Below are positions 59,994 to 64,000 of a DNA stretch of 64,000 nt, piece by piece. Origin of the DNA: Streptomyces tibetensis (GTDB taxonomy: Bacteria; Actinomycetota; Actinomycetes; Streptomycetales; Streptomycetaceae); NCBI RefSeq assembly GCF_007655005.1, contig NZ_SZVW01000023.1:94672-158671 (forward strand). Direction: 5' to 3'. The notes under the pieces were generated by a model. It was not told where the DNA came from, made no database searches, and saw only the letters and a program-made list of their open reading frames with translations. A program made the translations under genes and the position numbers. Each line of letters opens with the position of its first letter. The stretch's first letter is position 1.

Positions 59994-61066
59994 TGCCCGC
60001 ACGACGGACGGTGGGTTGGAGCGCCGCCGTCGGTGCGGCGGCTGTGCTGTGGACCGGCGGCATCGCGCATGCCGACGGTCCGGCGGAGGACACCACCTCG
60101 CCCGCGCCGCCCCCCGCTTCGGGCGCCGCGAGCAACCAGGAACTCTCCGCTGCCGTATCCCGCATCAAAGTCACGCAGACGAGTGGCCCCACGGGTGGCA
60201 AACAGGGCACCCTCACGTCGACCGACGTGAACTGGGAACCCCCGCCCTGCTGGTACGAGCCCGCCATGACGCCGGAGCAGCTGAAGAAGTTCTCGGAGAC
60301 GGGCCTCGCCCTTGGGCAGGTCAGCCCGCACGCCTCCTGGGGCGGTCAGAAGCTGTGGACGGATCACTACCGTGACGGCAAGGACGCCTACAACTACGAG
60401 GGCGGCTCCCTCATCACCCGCAAGGGCTACGACGACTACAACCTCGGCAAGGACGGCCACTTCTGGCGCGGGGTGGCCCGCGACCCCGATGCCCCGGACT
60501 CCTACGGCTGCGAACGGGTCATGTTCTGGCAGGACGCCGGCGAGGTCCCCGACGTGCCGAACGCGCCCACCGCCGAAACGCTCGCCGCGTACGCGTACGA
60601 CAAGGTCAAGGTCCCGGACACGGAGATCGAGCTGAAGCCGGCGGCCAAGTCCACGGTGAACCTGCCGACCTGGGTGTGGCTGGACAAGGGCACCTTCCAG
60701 GACGTCAAGGTCCGCGCGGAACTCCCCGACACGGGCCTGTGGGCGGAGACCACCGCCAAGCCGGTCGCCCTCCACCTGGAGCCCGGCACCGAGGACGCCG
60801 AAGTCTTCCCGGCCTCCGGCGACTGCGCGATCAACGACGACGGCAGCATCGGCACCCCGTACACCAAGGGCAGCGGCGACAGGACCCCGCCGTGCGGCGT
60901 CCGCTACCTGCGCGCGACGAACGGCACTCCGTACCACCTGTCCGCCAGCGTCACCTGGCAGATCACCTGGCAGGGCTCGGGCGGCACCGACGGCGACCTC
61001 CCCGACGGCACCTTCGAAACCACGCAGGACATGAACGTCCAGGAGATCCAGTCGATCAACCGCTGA
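59990..61066 (+). CDS. Secreted protein with four conserved cysteines, module copy 1
   Basis: Exported protein of 358 aa. A signal peptide ends in IAHA at about residue 28. The mature part begins with a Pro/Ser-rich stretch, then RIKVTQTSGPTGGKQG. Four Cys conserved with copy 2 (PPPCWYEP, CERVMFWQDAG, ASGDCAIND, TPPCGVRYL) suggest two disulfides. The C-terminal half is beta-rich (STVNLPTWVWLDKGTFQDVKVRAE, SASVTWQITWQGS). It may be an immunoglobulin-like or enzyme-inhibitor-like fold, but no family is recognised. The ATG overlaps the lipoprotein stop, so the two products are made together and may interact outside the cell. Confidence 0.9.
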   Translation: MMPARRTVGWSAAVGAAAVLWTGGIAHADGPAEDTTSPAPPPASGAASNQELSAAVSRIKVTQTSGPTGGKQGTLTSTDVNWEPPPCWYEPAMTPEQLKKFSETGLALGQVSPHASWGGQKLWTDHYRDGKDAYNYEGGSLITRKGYDDYNLGKDGHFWRGVARDPDAPDSYGCERVMFWQDAGEVPDVPNAPTAETLAAYAYDKVKVPDTEIELKPAAKSTVNLPTWVWLDKGTFQDVKVRAELPDTGLWAETTAKPVALHLEPGTEDAEVFPASGDCAINDDGSIGTPYTKGSGDRTPPCGVRYLRATNGTPYHLSASVTWQITWQGSGGTDGDLPDGTFETTQDMNVQEIQSINR

Positions 61067-61086
61067 GTGACTCAAGGGGAACGAGG

Positions 61087-61598
61087 GTGAAGGAAGGCAT
61101 GGTCGAAGAACCCGTGCGCTACCGGGTCGAGTTCGCGACCGGTACCGCCGCCTCTGTGGCGAAGCGGCGCTCGTATCGTGACCTCGAACGCAACGACATC
61201 GAACAGGACTTGCCCGACTGGCCGACCCGGCCGGCCTTCGAAGTCCGAGGGTTCTTCGGCAAGCTCGGCGTGCATGTGCTGACCGCCACCACGGCCCGGA
61301 CGGGCTGGTACGCATCCTGTCGTACGAGGACACCGCGCGGGGCAGCCGGTGCCTCTCATGGGGCGGTGGTATGAAAACGCCGGGGTCCGAAACCGTCCTC
61401 TGGTCGCTGCCCCAGGACGAGATCACCGGCGCGGAGATCAGGCGGTTCAGCATGGCCGAGTCCGACTTCACGGTCTTCTTCCGGGATGGTTCGTGGGCCC
61501 GGCTGACGAGTTCGCCGTCCGGTGCGCGGGACATCGTCGCCCTGCTCGACCGGAGCCCTCTCGGCGCAGGCAGCGACCTCATGGCTCCCCAGGCGTGA
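61087..61598 (+). pseudogene. Small hypothetical gene with probable one-base frameshift
   Basis: GTG 61087 (after AAGGGG) opens a frame RYRVEFATGTAASVAKRRSYRDLERNDIEQDLPDWP...VHVLTATTAR that, as read, ends at 61374 with an unnatural tail. From about 61299 the third frame reads DGLVRILSYEDTARGSRCLSWGGG and continues without stop into ATG 61371 and FRDGSWARLTSSPSGARDIV, ending at 61598; its third codon positions are GC-rich while the 61087 frame loses that bias there. A single missing base near GCCCGGACGGG would join the two into about 170 aa. The alternative is two genes overlapping by ATGA (61371-61374). Function unknown. Confidence 0.65.
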
Positions 61599-61683
61599 AA
61601 CGTACTGTTCGCAACCGCCACGCCACACTCCTCACCTTCCCCACACGATCCCCCACGGCCTCCCATGGGGCCATGACCCACCC

Positions 61684-61700
61684 CTGATAGCTTCGTTCTC
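61684..61700 (+). promoter_or_regulatory. Conserved promoter block of lipoprotein module copy 2
   Basis: CTGATAGCTTCGTTCTC, identical to the block upstream of copy 1, lies 36 bases before GTG 61736. Its retention beside diverged flanks points to function as a -10 region or transcript start. Confidence 0.55.
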
Positions 61701-61735
61701 TGTCGCGTACACCGAAATCACGGGGGAGATCAACT

Positions 61736-62386
61736 GTGGCCCGCCGCGCACTGACCACCACTGCCGCAGCGTTCGCCACGGCGGCGGCGCTGCTTCTGAC
61801 CGCCTGTGGCGGGGGCGACGACTCGGCATCGGACGACATCAAGGGCGCGGGCAACAGCTCCAACAGCCCGTCGGCATCGGCCTCGCCCTCCGCGGAGTCC
61901 GACGTCAAGCGCCCGGTGATCAAGCTCCCGAGCAGCTTTCAGCTGACCTTCGAGAACTGGACGAGCAGCGATCCGGTGGAGCAGGCGGTGCTGAACGACG
62001 CGAAGGAAGAGGTCCGGGCCGGCTACGCGGCGATCATCGCCAACGACCCGGACAGTGAAGCCGTCAGCTTCTACGACACCAAGGGTGTCCGCGGGATGAC
62101 CAAGCAGTGGATCAAGTCCTACACGGACAAGGACCTCACCGTCATCGGGAAGCTGCCCGCCTTCGACCCCAAGCTCGTCATGGCCGAAAACGGCAGGGGA
62201 GCGTCGCTCACCTACTGCACGGACGAGACCGACGCGAAGACCAGGAACCGCAAGACCAGCAAGGTCGAGGGGAATCCGGCGGGCACCAACCCCTACGTCC
62301 GCTACTCGGTATCCCTGGCGAAGAGCGAGCAGGGCGTGTGGCAGAACTCGTCGGTGCGCGGTGAGCGAGGGAAGTGCTCCAGGTGA
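61736..62386 (+). CDS. Exported lipoprotein, module copy 2
   Basis: Lipoprotein of 216 aa, paralogue of the 59334 gene. The signal peptide (ARRALTTTAAAFATAAALLLTAC) and the DDIKGAG linker are nearly identical, but the mature domain has diverged strongly (LPSSFQLTFENWTSSDPVEQ, GMTKQWIKSYTDKDLTVIGKL). Late Cys residues are kept (LTYCTDE, GKCSR). The GTG at 61736 follows CGGGGGAGA. The stop overlaps the next gene (GTGA). Unequal divergence between signal region and mature domain suggests changing binding specificity (inference). Confidence 0.9.
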   Translation: MARRALTTTAAAFATAAALLLTACGGGDDSASDDIKGAGNSSNSPSASASPSAESDVKRPVIKLPSSFQLTFENWTSSDPVEQAVLNDAKEEVRAGYAAIIANDPDSEAVSFYDTKGVRGMTKQWIKSYTDKDLTVIGKLPAFDPKLVMAENGRGASLTYCTDETDAKTRNRKTSKVEGNPAGTNPYVRYSVSLAKSEQGVWQNSSVRGERGKCSR

Positions 62387-63441
62387 GGGCGCCGTACCGG
62401 GCGATACCCCTGATCGCCACGTCACTGGTCGTGGCACTTCTGAGCTCGTCGCCGGCCGGCGCGTTCGGAGGCATGGGAAGCGGTGTGCGAGGGGGCTCCA
62501 ACGACAGCGGTGAACTGTCCGCCTCCGCCTCGCACTCCCGCATCAAGGTCACCCAGACCAGCGGCCCCACCGGCGGCAAGCAGGGCACCGTCTCCTCGAC
62601 GGACGTGAACTGGAAGCCCCCGCCGTGCTGGTACGAGCCGGTCTTCACCCCTGAACAGCTGAAGGACTTCTCCGAGAACGACGGCAGCGGTGACGTCGGT
62701 CTGCGTGACGGCTGGTACGGATCGAAGCTCTGGACCGACCACTTCCGGGACGAGAAGGACGCCACCACCATCTTCACGAAGCCGGCGACCGTGAAGGGGT
62801 ACAAGAACTACAACCTCGGCAAGAAGGGCTACTTCTGGCGAGGAGTCGCGCCGAACGTGACCGGACTCGACGACACGTCCCTGTGCAGTCGGCTGATGTT
62901 CTGGCAGGACGCGGGCGAGATCCCCGACGTGCCGAAGGCCCCCACCCCGGAAATCCTCGCGGAGTACGCCTACGACAAGGTCAAGGTCCCCGGGACCGAG
63001 GTGGAGCTGAAGCCGGCGGCCAGGTCGACGGTGAACCTCCCGACCTGGGTCTGGCTCGACAAGGGCACCTTCAGGGACGTCAAGGTCCGCGCGGAACTCC
63101 CCGGTACGGGCCTGTGGGCGGAGACCACCGCCAAGCCGGTCGCCCTCCACCTGGACCCGGGCACCGAGGACGCCGAGCTCTTCCCCGCCTCCGGCGACTG
63201 CCGGATCAACGACGACGGCTCCATCGGCACCCCGTACACCAAGGGCGCCGCCGACAAGACTCCACCGTGCGGCATCCGCTACCTCCACGCGACCGGCGGC
63301 GCCCCGTACCAGCTCTCCGCCAGCATCACCTGGAAGATCACCTGGCAAGGCTCCGACGGCACCGACGGCGACCTCCCCGACGGCACCTTCGAGACCACGC
63401 AGGACATGAACGTCCAGGAGATCCAGTCGATCAACCGCTGA
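62383..63441 (+). CDS. Secreted protein with four conserved cysteines, module copy 2
   Basis: Exported protein of 352 aa, paralogue of the 59990 gene. The signal peptide ends near SPAGA. From RIKVTQTSGPTGGKQG onward it aligns throughout, with the same four Cys contexts (PPPCWYEP, CSRLMFWQDAGE, ASGDCRIND, TPPCGIRYL). The last 110 residues are almost identical to copy 1, also at DNA level, while residues about 95-150 differ. The GTG at 62383 overlaps the lipoprotein stop; a GTG at 62374 is possible. The function is unknown. Confidence 0.9.
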   Translation: MRAPYRAIPLIATSLVVALLSSSPAGAFGGMGSGVRGGSNDSGELSASASHSRIKVTQTSGPTGGKQGTVSSTDVNWKPPPCWYEPVFTPEQLKDFSENDGSGDVGLRDGWYGSKLWTDHFRDEKDATTIFTKPATVKGYKNYNLGKKGYFWRGVAPNVTGLDDTSLCSRLMFWQDAGEIPDVPKAPTPEILAEYAYDKVKVPGTEVELKPAARSTVNLPTWVWLDKGTFRDVKVRAELPGTGLWAETTAKPVALHLDPGTEDAELFPASGDCRINDDGSIGTPYTKGAADKTPPCGIRYLHATGGAPYQLSASITWKITWQGSDGTDGDLPDGTFETTQDMNVQEIQSINR

Positions 63442-63597
63442 CGCGCCGCCCGCTCGTGCCCGGGGTCGTCAGGGCTTCGAGCGCCCGATCGGAGGAACGG
63501 AAGGCCGCTTTGCCCTTGCTCGGGCGTCCTGGGCCGGCACGTCGGACCGCGGTACGGTTCCTCCGAGATCAGAGAGTCGGACGTTGGAGGCTGCCGC

Positions 63598-63951
63598 ATG
63601 AGCAAGGGCAAGAGCGACCTCGCGCTTCCGCTGACCGAGCTGGAGAGCTACGGGCGTCGGCTGCGGTCCATCAAGACCCGGCTGAATCACACCAAGAAGC
63701 TCTTCGAGTCGTACAAGGACGATATCGGCGACGGCAGCGTCAATGACGCGCTCGACGATTTCGAGTCCAACTGGGAAGACGGGCGTGAGGACATCACGCA
63801 GCAGCTCGACGCGCTGGCGAGTATGTCCGATGCCGTGGTGCGCGAGTTCAAGAAGCTGGACGACGAACTCGCCAAGAAGGTGAACGACGCCGTGAAGACC
63901 GAAGACAAGCGGGGCGGTAAGGGCGGTAAGGGAGACGGCGGGGGGAAGTAG
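63598..63951 (+). CDS. Small helical WXG100-like protein
   Basis: Protein of 117 aa, almost wholly alpha-helical: ELESYGRRLRSIKTRLNHTKKLFESYKDDIGDGSVNDALDDFESNW, then a turn with WEDG, then a second helix to VNDAVKTED and a Lys/Gly tail. Two helices around a Trp turn and length near 100 recall WXG100/ESX-type proteins of type VII secretion and their polymorphic-toxin neighbours, although the strict WxG is WEDG here. GGAGG lies seven bases before the ATG. A partner gene may lie past the window edge. A hairpin follows the stop. Confidence 0.85.
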   Translation: MSKGKSDLALPLTELESYGRRLRSIKTRLNHTKKLFESYKDDIGDGSVNDALDDFESNWEDGREDITQQLDALASMSDAVVREFKKLDDELAKKVNDAVKTEDKRGGKGGKGDGGGK

Positions 63952-63979
63952 GCCCCCTGTGCGAGACATGCGAAAGGCC

Positions 63980-63997
63980 CCGGCTCCAAAGAGCCGG
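63980..63997 (+). terminator. Terminator after the WXG100-like gene
   Basis: Perfect 7-bp stem CCGGCTC/GAGCCGG with a CAAA loop, 28 bp after the stop. Confidence 0.7.
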
Positions 63998-64000
63998 CGG

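Overview
This window is a chromosomal segment of a Streptomyces-type actinomycete. It has very high GC, strongly GC-biased third codon positions, frequent GTG starts, 4-bp ATGA/GTGA gene overlaps, a complete nuoA-N operon, futalosine-pathway menaquinone genes and many Sec/lipoprotein exported proteins. No rRNA, tRNA, CRISPR array, insertion sequence or prophage was seen.

Layout. 1-2996 (minus): end of an ABC exporter ATPase, a LolA-like protein and a long-chain polyprenyl diphosphate synthase. 3465-4456 (plus): a ydaO-type c-di-AMP riboswitch in front of a LysM/transglycosylase-like secreted protein. 5440-16045: an exopolysaccharide-type locus of two converging operons: acyltransferase, GT2 and polysaccharide deacetylase on plus; GH26-like enzyme, two membrane proteins, a Wzx-like flippase with a long extension and a DegT aminotransferase on minus. 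16356-18787: fumarylacetoacetase and a lone BlaR1-like peptidase. 19126-26153 (plus): a tight six-gene unit with a GntR regulator, an AprB-like ferredoxin, a three-part ABC importer and an AprA-like flavoprotein fused to HEAT repeats. This is the best candidate for an undescribed system. 26202-28313: recQ. 28523-44576 (minus): nuoA-N, preceded by a Rex-like operator. 45274-54125: NlpC/P60 protein, peptide deformylase, geranylgeranyl-reductase-type flavoprotein, acetyltransferase, PASTA protein, menG, GH18-like lipoprotein, a degenerate amidohydrolase and mqnC. 54196-59016 (minus): CPBP protease, prepilin peptidase and a 999-aa LysM-BTAD membrane protein. 59334-63951 (plus): two tandem copies of a lipoprotein plus secreted-protein pair, a frameshifted gene between them and a WXG100-like protein.

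The genes form a respiratory theme. The polyprenyl synthase can supply the menaquinone tail, MqnC and MenG act in head-group synthesis, the reductase may saturate the tail, and NADH dehydrogenase I uses the quinone. Rex-like sites upstream of nuoA suggest NADH/NAD+ control.

Integrity problem. Two genes expected to be intact carry exact short tandem duplications that break the frame: 83 bp in the DegT gene and 64 bp in menG. Removing one copy restores a normal-length protein in both cases. They are either very recent mutations or uncollapsed assembly joins. A third gene (61087-61598) looks frameshifted by about one base.
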